Of a stretch of 64,000 nt of DNA, positions 26,131 to 34,529 are shown piece after piece. Location of the stretch: assembly GCF_000800015.1 (NCBI RefSeq), contig NZ_JUGR01000001.1, forward strand, positions 1,798,001 to 1,862,000, read 5' to 3'. A program made the translations under genes and the position numbers. Position 1 is the first letter of the stretch. Every line of letters starts with the position of its first letter. A model generated the notes under the pieces. It worked only from the letters and a program-made list of their open reading frames with translations. It was not told the origin of the DNA and made no database searches. This DNA comes from Terriglobus sp. TAA 43. GTDB lineage: Bacteria > Acidobacteriota > Terriglobia > Terriglobales > Acidobacteriaceae.

Positions 26131-27240
26131 TTATTCGTAGGCCAACGCGTCGATCGGATCTTTCGCTGAAGCCTTCAATGCCGGATACAGAGCGCCAAAG
26201 ATCGCGCCAACCAATGCAATCCCTGCAGCCTTCGCCACCCACGCTGCCGTCACTTCAAACTCAAGCTGGGGCATCTTGGCAGCCAGGAACGCGCGCAGCA
26301 GATAGGTGATAGCAACACCGATTGCAATGCCACACAATGCCAGAAGTCCAGACTCCCGCAACACAATACCGACGATGTAAGCCTTCGACGCACCCAGCGA
26401 TTTGAGAATGCCGATTTCACGGGTCCGTTCCATCACTGCGGTGTACATCGACTGGAAGATCACCAGGAATCCGATCACCACGGCAATCGTAATCACCACA
26501 CTCAAACCGATGTTGAATGCAGGGTATTTCTCCGGTGTCATCTGCGAGAGCACTTCTTCCAGGGTCTGCACATCCCACTGCTGCATACCTTCAGTGGCAT
26601 GGACCTCATCACGCACAGCGTTCTGCCACTTCGGCGGATCTTCTGTCTTCAGATAGAACAAGCTGCAACGGTTGTCAGTGCCGTTGATGGCATTGATGGT
26701 TTCCATGGGGATGAACTTACGGCCGCCCTTGCCATGCTCCACGACGCCTGAGACGCGGAACTCGCGTCCAAGCAGCTTCATGTGGTCTCCCACGTGATAG
26801 CCCTTGTCAGAGTGCGACGCAATATCGTCGATGATGATGTCGCCCGGCCCAGTGAATGGTCCGCCTTCAAGAAATACAAACGGCTTCAATGCGTTGTAGC
26901 TCTCGTACTCGATGCCGAAGATATTCTCGACTCGTCCACCGGATGTGGTGAGTTGGATATAGACGGGCGCCGCCACCTGAACATGCGGCAACTTCGCCAG
27001 AATTGGGCCAACCTTTACTGACGCAGGCGCGCCGCTCACACCAATCAGGTTTGAGGCTGTTCCCGGCTTGGCGATCACATCACCGCCAATGCCGTTTGTG
27101 CGCACTCGCTGGCCGTTCAACATGCCCAGCATGATCGCCACAATCGACAGGATCATGATGACTTCAATCGCAACCGCGAGTGCGGAGATAAGAGAGCGCA
27201 GGGGGCGATGGACCAGGTTGCCGACGACCAATTTATTCAT
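26131..27240 (-). CDS. MacB/FtsX-like ABC transporter permease lacking an adjacent ATPase
   Basis: 369 residues with the MacB layout: one N-terminal helix (about 16-42), a large periplasmic domain (about 45-265) and three helices at the C-terminus. ERTREIGILKSLGASKAYI is the FtsX-family coupling segment that contacts the ATPase. These permeases move lipoproteins, peptides or drugs, or act as mechanotransmitters. No nucleotide-binding subunit is encoded next to it, which is unusual since LolD-like partners normally adjoin. Its ATG overlaps the stop of the upstream membrane-protein gene by 4 bp (27237-27240), so the two are translationally coupled. Confidence 0.87.
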   Translation of the reverse strand: MNKLVVGNLVHRPLRSLISALAVAIEVIMILSIVAIMLGMLNGQRVRTNGIGGDVIAKPGTASNLIGVSGAPASVKVGPILAKLPHVQVAAPVYIQLTTSGGRVENIFGIEYESYNALKPFVFLEGGPFTGPGDIIIDDIASHSDKGYHVGDHMKLLGREFRVSGVVEHGKGGRKFIPMETINAINGTDNRCSLFYLKTEDPPKWQNAVRDEVHATEGMQQWDVQTLEEVLSQMTPEKYPAFNIGLSVVITIAVVIGFLVIFQSMYTAVMERTREIGILKSLGASKAYIVGIVLRESGLLALCGIAIGVAITYLLRAFLAAKMPQLEFEVTAAWVAKAAGIALVGAIFGALYPALKASAKDPIDALAYE

Positions 27241-28754
27241 AGCTTCTCTTCGATTGTACGTGGGCCTAGCCCCAACGAGGGGGCAGGTCTCGGCACAGGA
27301 TCCACCGACAGAGGCAATATTGTCCTGCGAACAGGGATCAACAGGCCTCCAACCAGGGGCAGGATATACGTCGCAAAGAACGCAGCCAGAATCACCATGA
27401 ACGTGACGACACTCATCACAAAAAAAGGAGCGCTCATCATGCCTTCAGCAGCGCCATGGGCAAGCCAAAGAATGTAGATGGACGCCCAGAACGTCTGTTT
27501 CGTGCTTCCCGTGAACGAATCCATGACCCAGAACGCCACCAGGAAGGTAGGAAGCATGACCAGCGTCACTCCCCACCACTGCACGCAATGGTAAGCGTCG
27601 GCGAATGGGCTGAACGAAATTCCCGTCGTATTGTCATTGGCGCCCAACATGCCGATCTCGTGCGCATAAACATTACCCCAGCGAAGCGTCGTCTTCTCGC
27701 TCACAAGGTAACGAGGGATCATGTTCAGCACATAGGTTTCAATGGGGAAAATGGTTGCGGAATGCCCTTCGTCCGTCAGATGGATCAGAGCGTCATCAAT
27801 AGGAAATACCGTAAGGCGATCCAATAACCCAAGGCCTTCATTGAACCAATGATAAGAGTTGCTGCTGGTTTGCAATTGCAGATCCGTCTGCACCTGATAC
27901 TCTTCACGCGTCCGCACAGGGTGAAAGAGCAGGTCCAGAGCCTTCGCCTGTGCATCCGGATCATCCCTGTAGACTCGTCCCAATTGCGAAATCGGTGTCA
28001 GAAACACGGACATCGAAATTGCAATCGTCGCGACGAAGACAAATCGCCTCGTTGTCATCCAGTAGCCAGCGATCGTGGCGGCCAGCACCCACGCAACCGG
28101 AGCTGTGAACATTCCCGCCTTGGAAAAAGAAAATATTCCCCAGAACAGCGTAAACCACACCGAGACAAAAAAAGCGAGAACACTGAAGGAACGCCATCCA
28201 TCGCTCTTCCGCACAGTCCCGTATACGGACAGCATGATGGCAAGCGGCAGAAAGTTGTTCAATTGGTTGAACGTGGACAGAAAAGCAGTAGGGACTAATA
28301 TCGCGCCGAACTGTCCGATCAGCGCAGCCCCCATCGCTGCTTGCTGAAACCCGTCGCGAATCTGTAGTGACTGGAGGAAGGGCTTTTTCCTTCGGATGCG
28401 CGCATTGATCCTGGACGCGACCCAAAGAGAACAAGCGCCGACAAGATAGACCAACATGGTTCTCTGCGGAGCGAGAACATTCGAATCCAATGGCTCGCCC
28501 AGTACTGTCTTCACAAGTCCGCCAACGGTCACAGTCAGAAGGCCGATAAAGAAAATGGCCGCTCCACTGGGATAGACCATGCCTCCGCAGGCATTGAAGG
28601 CGTCTGACATCACCACGATGAATGCGCAGTAGGCCAGCGAGGTATACGCGCTCGTGCCCTCAAGCACCTGCAGCGCAAAAAGAACACCCACAGCCGAAAA
28701 TACGTACCGCATGGGTACGTGCGTCGGCAGAGTGACCTTCATCGCAAGCTTCAT
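27237..28754 (-). CDS. Polytopic membrane protein of unknown function, polymerase/ligase-like
   Basis: 505 residues with about eleven hydrophobic segments and one large loop (about 240-345) between helices. The size, helix distribution and long extracytoplasmic loop resemble O-antigen polymerases or exopolysaccharide ligases (Wzy/WaaL-like), but I recognise no diagnostic motif and the call is only by shape. The neighbouring glycosyltransferase and acyltransferase genes support an envelope-glycan role. The gene overlaps the downstream permease by 4 bp. Start is the first ATG (28752-28754); a second ATG follows five codons in. The C-terminal 35 residues are Pro-rich and probably cytoplasmic. 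Confidence 0.6.
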   Translation of the reverse strand: MKLAMKVTLPTHVPMRYVFSAVGVLFALQVLEGTSAYTSLAYCAFIVVMSDAFNACGGMVYPSGAAIFFIGLLTVTVGGLVKTVLGEPLDSNVLAPQRTMLVYLVGACSLWVASRINARIRRKKPFLQSLQIRDGFQQAAMGAALIGQFGAILVPTAFLSTFNQLNNFLPLAIMLSVYGTVRKSDGWRSFSVLAFFVSVWFTLFWGIFSFSKAGMFTAPVAWVLAATIAGYWMTTRRFVFVATIAISMSVFLTPISQLGRVYRDDPDAQAKALDLLFHPVRTREEYQVQTDLQLQTSSNSYHWFNEGLGLLDRLTVFPIDDALIHLTDEGHSATIFPIETYVLNMIPRYLVSEKTTLRWGNVYAHEIGMLGANDNTTGISFSPFADAYHCVQWWGVTLVMLPTFLVAFWVMDSFTGSTKQTFWASIYILWLAHGAAEGMMSAPFFVMSVVTFMVILAAFFATYILPLVGGLLIPVRRTILPLSVDPVPRPAPSLGLGPRTIEEKL

Positions 28755-28988
28755 CTGCGTCAGTCTAGCAAGATATGGCTAAAGCAGCGGCCTCTCAACA
28801 CCCCGCTCGAGTTGCAACCTGATATCGAAAGCCGTGGAAAACAAAGTCCATATCCGGGCATATCCCGCTCAAACCGTGTGGAATCCGCGTGTTTGGGATA
28901 AAGTGAAGACGTGCCTGCCGTTGCGGCGATCCTGACGAAGTGCAGACGGTCTTTTTGCTTCATGATTCTTTTTGCGGTTCAGTCCGGA

Positions 28989-29735
28989 ATGAAGTTTTTT
29001 TTCGCCAGAGCGGCGCAACTGTCCCTCGTCCTTTTGGGCGCTGCCTCCGTACTGGGCCTGAGCGGATGCGGAGTCAATGGCAGCACCAGCGCCAACGTCT
29101 CGCAGCTCCGTGTCATTGACGCCTCGCCCGATGCTGGCGGCATCGACATCTACGCAGGCAGCAGCGTCCTCACCTACAACCTGGGTTACGGCACCATTAC
29201 CTCGTACATCCCCATGAATCCAGGGACTTACACCCTTGCAGCGAACGCCAGCGGCACAAAGACAGCCCTCGCGTCCGTGCGAGCATCGCTCCTGAACGGC
29301 AAGCAGTACACGCTCCTTTTCAACAGTGCGGCCGCCTCGCTCCAGGCCCAGGTGCTCACGGATCAGTCGCAGCCAGCGCCCTCCGGACAGATCGCCCTGC
29401 GTTTCCTTGATGAAGCCATCTATCCCGGCGCGCTTGACCTTTACCTTGTCCCCAACGGCTCCACAATCGACAAGGTCAACCCCCTGCTGACCAACGTCAA
29501 CTTCGGCAATACGCCTACATACATCAACGTGCCCACCGGAACGTACACGCTCTACGTCGTCTCCGCAGGCACAGTCGTCGCCACCACCACTGTGCCCATG
29601 TACACCGGCGCCTCCACCACCTACCCCGCCGGCAGCGCCCGCACATTCGTTCTGCTCGATCAGCAGATCCTCACCACCTCATCTGTTCAGGTAGTGATGG
29701 CGAACGACTACGACTCCGCCACCGCGACCCAGTAG
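28989..29735 (+). CDS. DUF4397-domain lipoprotein
   Basis: 248 residues from the ATG at 28989, chosen because it opens a lipoprotein signal with the lipobox LSGC (Cys at about residue 27). Two DUF4397 repeats follow, beginning LRVIDASPDAGGIDIYAG and IALRFLDEAIYPGALDLYLV, both beta-rich with PGTYTL and TGTYTLYV strands. The family is found on bacterial surfaces and in periplasms and its function is not established. A lipid anchor to the inner or outer membrane is predicted. No partner gene is evident; the small secreted-protein gene follows after 148 bp with an inverted repeat between. Confidence 0.85.
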   Translation: MKFFFARAAQLSLVLLGAASVLGLSGCGVNGSTSANVSQLRVIDASPDAGGIDIYAGSSVLTYNLGYGTITSYIPMNPGTYTLAANASGTKTALASVRASLLNGKQYTLLFNSAAASLQAQVLTDQSQPAPSGQIALRFLDEAIYPGALDLYLVPNGSTIDKVNPLLTNVNFGNTPTYINVPTGTYTLYVVSAGTVVATTTVPMYTGASTTYPAGSARTFVLLDQQILTTSSVQVVMANDYDSATATQ

Positions 29736-29795
29736 TTGGCTGAGCACAGCGACCCTTTTTATCCCCAAAAGTTGCCTTAAATCAGAAAAATATAC

Positions 29796-29826
29796 TTTTT
29801 CAACGACAGCAACTCCCGTTGAAAAA
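29796..29826 (+). promoter_or_regulatory. Perfect inverted repeat just after a TATACT box
   Basis: TTTTTCAACG and CGTTGAAAAA form a perfect 10-bp inverted repeat with an 11-nt spacer. A TATACT -10-like box lies at 29791-29796, so the repeat would be in the 5' end of the transcript for the 102-residue protein at 29884 or serve as an operator. There is no good -35 at the right distance and no T tract after the second arm. Confidence 0.4.
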
Positions 29827-29883
29827 GCCGTGTTCATCCCGAACGTAAGCGGTGTTCGCAACGCCGCCGAAAGGGAGTAACAC

Positions 29884-30192
29884 ATGATGAAGCTTGCAAC
29901 CTTCGCACTCGTTTCCACCCTCACGCTCACGGCCGCCGCGCAACAGGACATTCAGCAGCGCAAAGTCGATCAGCAGGACCGCATCGCCAATGGCGTTCGC
30001 TCAGGCGAGCTCACACCGCGTGAAACGTCGCACCTGGAGCACCAGGAAGCCGCGATCAACCACGAAGAGCACGCTATGCGTCAGGCAGACAACGGCCATC
30101 TCACCCACGCCGATCGCAGCGCCCTGAAGAGCCAGCAAAATGCTGAGAGCCGCCGCATCTATCGCGATAAGCACAACGCGCACGTGCGCTAA
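29884..30192 (+). CDS. Small secreted charged protein of unknown function
   Basis: 102 residues: a short signal peptide (MMKLATFALVSTLTLTAAA) and a mature chain of about 80 residues rich in Gln, Glu, His and Arg, predicted all-helical. Motif-like stretches are RIANGVRSGELTPRETSHLE and EHQEAAINHEEHAM, which look like paired helices with heptad spacing and have many potential metal ligands (seven His). I recognise this type from other soil bacteria but know no function. A GGGAG ribosome site precedes tandem ATGs at 29884 and 29887. It is followed by a terminator, so it is probably a single-gene transcript. Confidence 0.75.
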   Translation: MMKLATFALVSTLTLTAAAQQDIQQRKVDQQDRIANGVRSGELTPRETSHLEHQEAAINHEEHAMRQADNGHLTHADRSALKSQQNAESRRIYRDKHNAHVR

Positions 30193-30217
30193 GCCGCGAC
30201 CGGAGGCTGAATCAGCG

Positions 30218-30252
30218 AAAGGATCTGCCATCACGCAGGTCCTTTCCTTTTC
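30218..30252 (+). terminator. Terminator after the small secreted-protein gene
   Basis: An 11-bp stem AAAGGATCTGC/GCAGGTCCTTT (one G-U pair, 6-nt loop) followed by CCTTTTCT on the plus strand. Confidence 0.65.
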
Positions 30253-30281
30253 TAGGCTGTTCTACAGCAATCGTCGCGATC

Positions 30282-30287
30282 TATACT
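30282..30287 (+). promoter_or_regulatory. -10 box adjacent to the beta-propeller start codon
   Basis: TATACT (30282-30287) ends 8 bp before the ATG at 30296 and there is no ribosome site in between. The -35 region is weak. If used, transcription would begin at or within a few bases of the start codon, giving a leaderless mRNA. Confidence 0.4.
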
Positions 30288-30295
30288 CGCTTTCC

Positions 30296-31285
30296 ATGCG
30301 CAACCTCCGGACGATCCTGCCGCTCTGCCTCGCTGTCACCTCCGTCGCCACCGCCTCGGCGCAGTCGCGTTTGCTGCTCACCTCGCAGCGAGACCACACC
30401 TTCCGCGTGTTCGACCCTGTAACCCTCGAACAGCTCAGCGCCACCGTGGAAAGCGACGACGCGGGCCACGAAGTCATGGCCACACCCGACGGCAAGACCG
30501 CCTACGTTCCCATCTACGGCAACGCCGGAGTAGGCCGCGCGGGCACGGACGGCGACCACATCGACATCTACGACGTCGCCACCGGCAAGCTCACCGGCAC
30601 CATCAAGTTCCCCCACGGCGTGCGTCCGCACCGCCCCATCTGGAACGCCACCAACGGCACCTTCCTCGTCTCTGCCGAACTCGATAAAGCCGCAGCCATC
30701 ATCGATCCCAAGACTGGCAAGATCATCGGCGAAGTCCCCACCGGCGCAGAGCAATCGCACATGATCACACTGCTCCCCGGCGGCAAGAAGCTTTACTCCG
30801 CCAACGTGCACCCCGGCAGCGTCTCCGTGATGGACGTCCCCAACCGCAAGGTCATCAAGGTCATCCCCATCTCCGACAACACGCAGCGTCTTTCCTGCTC
30901 CAACGATGGCGCCTACATCTTCACCGCGGACCAGACCACGCCCGACCTCGTCGTCATCGACACCAAGACCGACACCATCAAGAAACGCGTGAAACTCCCC
31001 GCCGTCGGCTACGGCTCCACACCCACGCCCGATGGCAAATACGTTCTCGTCGCCATGGCAAACCAGGACAACGTCGCAGTCGTCGATCTGAAGACGCTCG
31101 AAGTCACCAAGACCATCCCCAGCATCACCGGCCTCAATGAAATCGTCGTCTCGCCAGACAGCAAGTGGGCTTACGCATCTTCACCCAAAATGAACAGCCT
31201 CGCAAAGATCGACCTCGTAAAAGGCGTAACCGTAAAGACTGTCGCCGCAGGCAAATACCCTGACGGCATGTGGCTAACCAAGTAG
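30296..31285 (+). CDS. Secreted YncE-like beta-propeller protein
   Basis: 329 residues from the ATG at 30296, which opens a signal peptide (cleavage after ATASAQ). The mature chain is built of about seven repeats of 40-45 residues with the pattern V-DPxTGK-xG and PDGK-YV, e.g. IDIYDVATGKLTGTIKFPHG and VVDLKTLEVTKTI, characteristic of the YVTN/YncE seven-bladed propeller. Such proteins bind ligands or DNA in the periplasm; no enzymatic residue set is known. The stop is 9 bp from the stop of the convergent cytochrome gene. Confidence 0.85.
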   Translation: MRNLRTILPLCLAVTSVATASAQSRLLLTSQRDHTFRVFDPVTLEQLSATVESDDAGHEVMATPDGKTAYVPIYGNAGVGRAGTDGDHIDIYDVATGKLTGTIKFPHGVRPHRPIWNATNGTFLVSAELDKAAAIIDPKTGKIIGEVPTGAEQSHMITLLPGGKKLYSANVHPGSVSVMDVPNRKVIKVIPISDNTQRLSCSNDGAYIFTADQTTPDLVVIDTKTDTIKKRVKLPAVGYGSTPTPDGKYVLVAMANQDNVAVVDLKTLEVTKTIPSITGLNEIVVSPDSKWAYASSPKMNSLAKIDLVKGVTVKTVAAGKYPDGMWLTK

Positions 31286-31294
31286 CCACACCAC

Positions 31295-32344
31295 TCAGCG
31301 ATGGCCGTACGACGTGAAGACATAGTCCTTGTTCTTCACGCTCGTATGGCACGCAAAACCGCACTTTGCATCATTGCCTTGCGGTGGCTTGTCACCTAAG
31401 TTGGCAAGCCGGAACGTCCCGGATGCGGCGTCATATTCAAAGGCGCCGTAACCCCATCCACCACTGTCTGCAAATCGCTTGCTGTCTTTCAGCATGAAGT
31501 CCACATCATGCTGCGGCCCCGGCACCGTCGGCGCACCCGGTTCAGTGGAATCCACCTTCGCAGTCCAATGCACCTTCGCCATCTTGGCTCCATCGGGAAA
31601 TGCCTTACCGTTCCCCGGAATGCCTGCCTTGAAGGCATCAATCATCTCAGGATTCCCAAGGATCGCCGCAAGCGCACCACCATTGTGACTAATGGCAATC
31701 ACCGACCATCCCTCATATCCGCGGAACTCCGAAAACGCCAGCCCATTCGGAATCTTCAACGTGTACTTGTCCTGCGATGAGGTAGCTGCTTGCATCTGCG
31801 TAGAACCTGCCATCGAAGCAGTAGCAGCACCAGCCTTGGGAAGACTGTGGATATAACGCGCCAGCTTCCAAGTGTCATTCGCTGAGATAGTCGACTTCCA
31901 CGCAGGCATACCCGTCAGACGCACACCGTTCTGAATAATCCAGAACAACTCCGCATCGCTCCAATGCTGCACGTGTGCTGAGGTAAGGTCCATCGCAGGC
32001 GGCGTCATGTTCCGTCCCACAGTCGTGTCTCCACGAGCCTCTGCACCATGGCATTGCACGCACTCGCCAAGAAACACTTCCTGCCCCTGGCTCACAATCT
32101 CATCCGTCTCAGGCAGCGGGTTCTTCATCTTCCCTGCCTCTAACGGAATCGTAACGTCCTTGGCTGCATTCGCCAGACCGGTTTCACCCGCAGAAGGTTT
32201 TCCCGCAGAACAGCCTTGAAGGAAACCACCCAGCATCACGCCGGTCGCACAAACTATCAATGTATGTTTCAGCGTGCTGGCTTTGCTTTCGCTCAGGCCA
32301 CCGATGCATGACAGACCCACGATGTTTCTCAAAAGTTCAGGCAT
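31295..32344 (-). CDS. Lipoprotein fusion of cytochrome c and cytochrome P460-like domains
   Basis: 349 residues from the ATG at 32342-32344, chosen for its GAGGAG site. A lipobox-like FLQGC puts the lipidated Cys at about residue 45. A class I cytochrome c domain has CVQCH (95-99) and a later Met ligand in GMPAW. After a low-complexity linker (about 175-195), a P460-like domain runs from about 200 to the end. Its C-terminal heme site is C328-G-F-A-C332-H333, that is CX3CH rather than CXXCH. P460 proteins oxidise hydroxylamine or NO in nitrifiers, but function in other bacteria is unclear. Divergent from osmC-like gene with a palindrome between. Confidence 0.82.
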   Translation of the reverse strand: MPELLRNIVGLSCIGGLSESKASTLKHTLIVCATGVMLGGFLQGCSAGKPSAGETGLANAAKDVTIPLEAGKMKNPLPETDEIVSQGQEVFLGECVQCHGAEARGDTTVGRNMTPPAMDLTSAHVQHWSDAELFWIIQNGVRLTGMPAWKSTISANDTWKLARYIHSLPKAGAATASMAGSTQMQAATSSQDKYTLKIPNGLAFSEFRGYEGWSVIAISHNGGALAAILGNPEMIDAFKAGIPGNGKAFPDGAKMAKVHWTAKVDSTEPGAPTVPGPQHDVDFMLKDSKRFADSGGWGYGAFEYDAASGTFRLANLGDKPPQGNDAKCGFACHTSVKNKDYVFTSYGHR

Positions 32345-32475
32345 GAAGCACTCCTCAGAGGATGTTTCTGATCCCGCATGGTTCGTACTACCGACTTTGA
32401 AAACAGAGATGTCCGACGAATTGAAATGGATTTTTTCTACATCTGCTCCCATACTGCAAACGTGGGAAGACTACA

Positions 32476-32494
32476 TCTCACCTGATAGGTGAGA
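32476..32494. promoter_or_regulatory. Perfect 19-bp palindrome between P460 and OsmC genes
   Basis: TCTCACCT-GAT-AGGTGAGA is an 8-bp perfect inverted repeat around 3 bp, the size of a dimeric repressor site such as Rrf2, MarR or GntR types use. It lies 131 bp before the cytochrome start and 93 bp before the OsmC start. No T tract follows either arm, so an operator is more likely than a terminator. Confidence 0.5.
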
Positions 32495-32587
32495 AATAAC
32501 AATCTCAAAAAGATCGTGGTCAACATACCTTCGTTACCTGTGCACTCTAGGCGCATCGTTGTCTAAAAACAATCAAGGGATAAAAGA

Positions 32588-32998
32588 ATGGTGATTGCAG
32601 CGACCGTCCTGCATGAAAACGGACAACACAAAACCTCAGTTCGTACCGGCAATAACCAGCAAACCCTCAACATCCCGGCCAAAACCGAAGGACAAGGCTC
32701 CGCCATCAACGGTGGCGAACTGCTCTTCCTCGCGCTCGCCACCTGCTATTGCAACGACATCTATCGCGAAGCCAAAGACCTCAACATCCCTATCGACTCC
32801 GTTCAGGTCGAAGTCGCCGGCAGCTTCGGCGGTCGCGGCGAACCCGCGCAGGAAATTCAGTACCGCGCCACGATTCAATCCCCCGCACCGCGTGAACAGG
32901 TCCTCGCACTCATGCACCACACCGACACCGTAGCCGAGATTCATAACACCCTGCGCCAAACGAACCGTGTCACTCTGCAGGAGTGCATTGTCTTGTAG
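32588..32998 (+). CDS. OsmC/Ohr-family peroxide-handling protein
   Basis: 136 residues. The OsmC fold is shown by the N-terminal strands (ATVLHENGQHKTSV), the central helix LLFLALATCYCNDIYREA carrying the first redox Cys (about residue 53-55) and the C-terminal VTLQECIVL with the second Cys. OsmC/Ohr proteins reduce organic hydroperoxides using thiols. The subtype (OsmC, Ohr or YhfA) is not clear from motifs. It is divergent from the cytochrome/P460 gene, sharing an intergenic palindrome, which hints at common stress control. Confidence 0.85.
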   Translation: MVIAATVLHENGQHKTSVRTGNNQQTLNIPAKTEGQGSAINGGELLFLALATCYCNDIYREAKDLNIPIDSVQVEVAGSFGGRGEPAQEIQYRATIQSPAPREQVLALMHHTDTVAEIHNTLRQTNRVTLQECIVL

Positions 32999-33073
32999 CA
33001 GTTCTTTGTTCCCTAACCGTGTGCCCATCTCGTTGTCTAATCCAGCGAAACGGACCGGTCCAAAGGGGCAAAC

Positions 33074-34354
33074 ATGCGGCGCAACAAGACCCTCTTCCTG
33101 AGTTGCTTACTCACACTCTGCAGCAACTCTTATGCAGGTTGTCTTCACTTCATCAACGGCCATTGGTTCAACGGTCGTGCTTTCCCTCAGGATGACTTCT
33201 ATAGCGACTCCGGCGTGTTGACCCATACGCCCTGCCACCAATCTCTTCAAATCGACCTGAAGGGTGGCTATGTCGTTCCCCCATACGGCGATGCGCACGA
33301 ACACAACTTTGACAACCTCCAGCGAGCGCAGGCGCAGGGAAATCTCTATCTACAGGATGGAGTCTTCTACGCACAAGGCATGACCGATGTCTCTACCGGC
33401 GCTGAAGCCGTCAAGCAGGCAAAGCGTGTGAACACGCCGTCCACCGTGGATGCCACCTATGCGCACGGCGGTCTTACCGGTTACAACGGCCATCCAAAAG
33501 AGGTGTATGAATCCATCCCTCTCGGCTTCTTCTATCCCGCCACTGCAGAGCAGAAAGACAAAGTAATCCGTGCGAACAGCCGTTCCGGCTTGGCCTATTG
33601 GGAGATGGAAACACCGGCGGAGTTAGATCAACTCTGGCCGCGCATACTCGCATCCCATCCAGATCTCATCAAGGTGTATCTCGTAAATAGCGAAGAGTGG
33701 AAACCTGCATCTTCATCCGACACACGACTCGGACTCGGCTTGAATCCCACTCTTGTTCCTCTCATCACAACCAAAGCTCACGCAGTCGGTTTGAAAGTAG
33801 CCGCTCACGTCGATACAGCAACCGACGCAGCCATCGCGATTCGAGGAGGCGTCGACGAACTCGGCCATCTCCCCGGATACGGCCTCTCAGCCAAGGGCAA
33901 TCCCGCAACTGTTCGGCTGCCCGATGAACTCATTCAAGAAGCAGAACAACGACATGTGAAGGTGCAAGCCACCGCAGGTATCGACGTCGACGAACACACA
34001 GATGCTGCTGATCTCAAAGCAAGACAAGCATCGCAAATCGATAACCTCACGCGACTGAAGAAGGCGCAAGTGCCCATCCTGATTGGCTCGGATCATTACG
34101 GACAGGATTCGGTGCACGAAATGGACTACCTGCAGAGCCTGGGAGTCTGGACAAACCTCGAGCTACTAAGAATGGCCTGCGTCACCACTCCACAAGCAAT
34201 CTTCCCCAAACGAAAGCTAGGAGAATTCCGCCCCGGTTACGAAGCAAGCTTCCTCGTCCTCAGCAGCAACCCACTTACAAACTGGCAACAGACACACAAC
34301 ATCGTCGACCGTTGGAAGCAGGGCGAACACATCGTGATCGAAGACCGGCCATAA
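33074..34354 (+). CDS. Exported metal-dependent amidohydrolase
   Basis: 426 residues with a signal peptide (cleavage after SNSYA). The complete binuclear amidohydrolase ligand set can be traced: HxH at H75/H77 (GDAHEH), K200 (LIKVYLV, candidate carbamylated Lys), H245 (AAHVDTA), H265 (ELGHLPG) and D340 (GSDHYGQD). The C-terminal GEFRPGYEASFLVLSSNPL is the usual small beta-sandwich. Likely reaction is hydrolysis of an amide, dipeptide or ester in the periplasm; imidazolonepropionase-like and prolidase-like members look similar. A GGGG ribosome site precedes the ATG. An AraC-type regulator follows. Confidence 0.87.
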   Translation: MRRNKTLFLSCLLTLCSNSYAGCLHFINGHWFNGRAFPQDDFYSDSGVLTHTPCHQSLQIDLKGGYVVPPYGDAHEHNFDNLQRAQAQGNLYLQDGVFYAQGMTDVSTGAEAVKQAKRVNTPSTVDATYAHGGLTGYNGHPKEVYESIPLGFFYPATAEQKDKVIRANSRSGLAYWEMETPAELDQLWPRILASHPDLIKVYLVNSEEWKPASSSDTRLGLGLNPTLVPLITTKAHAVGLKVAAHVDTATDAAIAIRGGVDELGHLPGYGLSAKGNPATVRLPDELIQEAEQRHVKVQATAGIDVDEHTDAADLKARQASQIDNLTRLKKAQVPILIGSDHYGQDSVHEMDYLQSLGVWTNLELLRMACVTTPQAIFPKRKLGEFRPGYEASFLVLSSNPLTNWQQTHNIVDRWKQGEHIVIEDRP

Positions 34355-34529
34355 CGCTCTCATCATGCGGTGCGCGCCTTCTTTCAAGGCAGAGAATCAA
34401 CCCTCCGTTCGTGACGAACCATCCTGTAGCCAACCTGCATCAGACGCTCGTCACAGAAATCACGGCTTTGCTTCTGCAGGCCATTGCCTGACAATCCTGA
34501 AAAGGCATCCAAGATCGGGAGCGTGGACC

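Noticed and set aside
26131-28754. Complete ABC transporter
   Set aside because: No nucleotide-binding subunit is present on either side, so only the permease is annotated.
34365-34529. Upstream ATG of the AraC regulator
   Set aside because: The extra 55 residues are not protein-like and no ribosome site precedes the ATG; the GTG at 34530 has a good GGGAG site and gives the usual family length.
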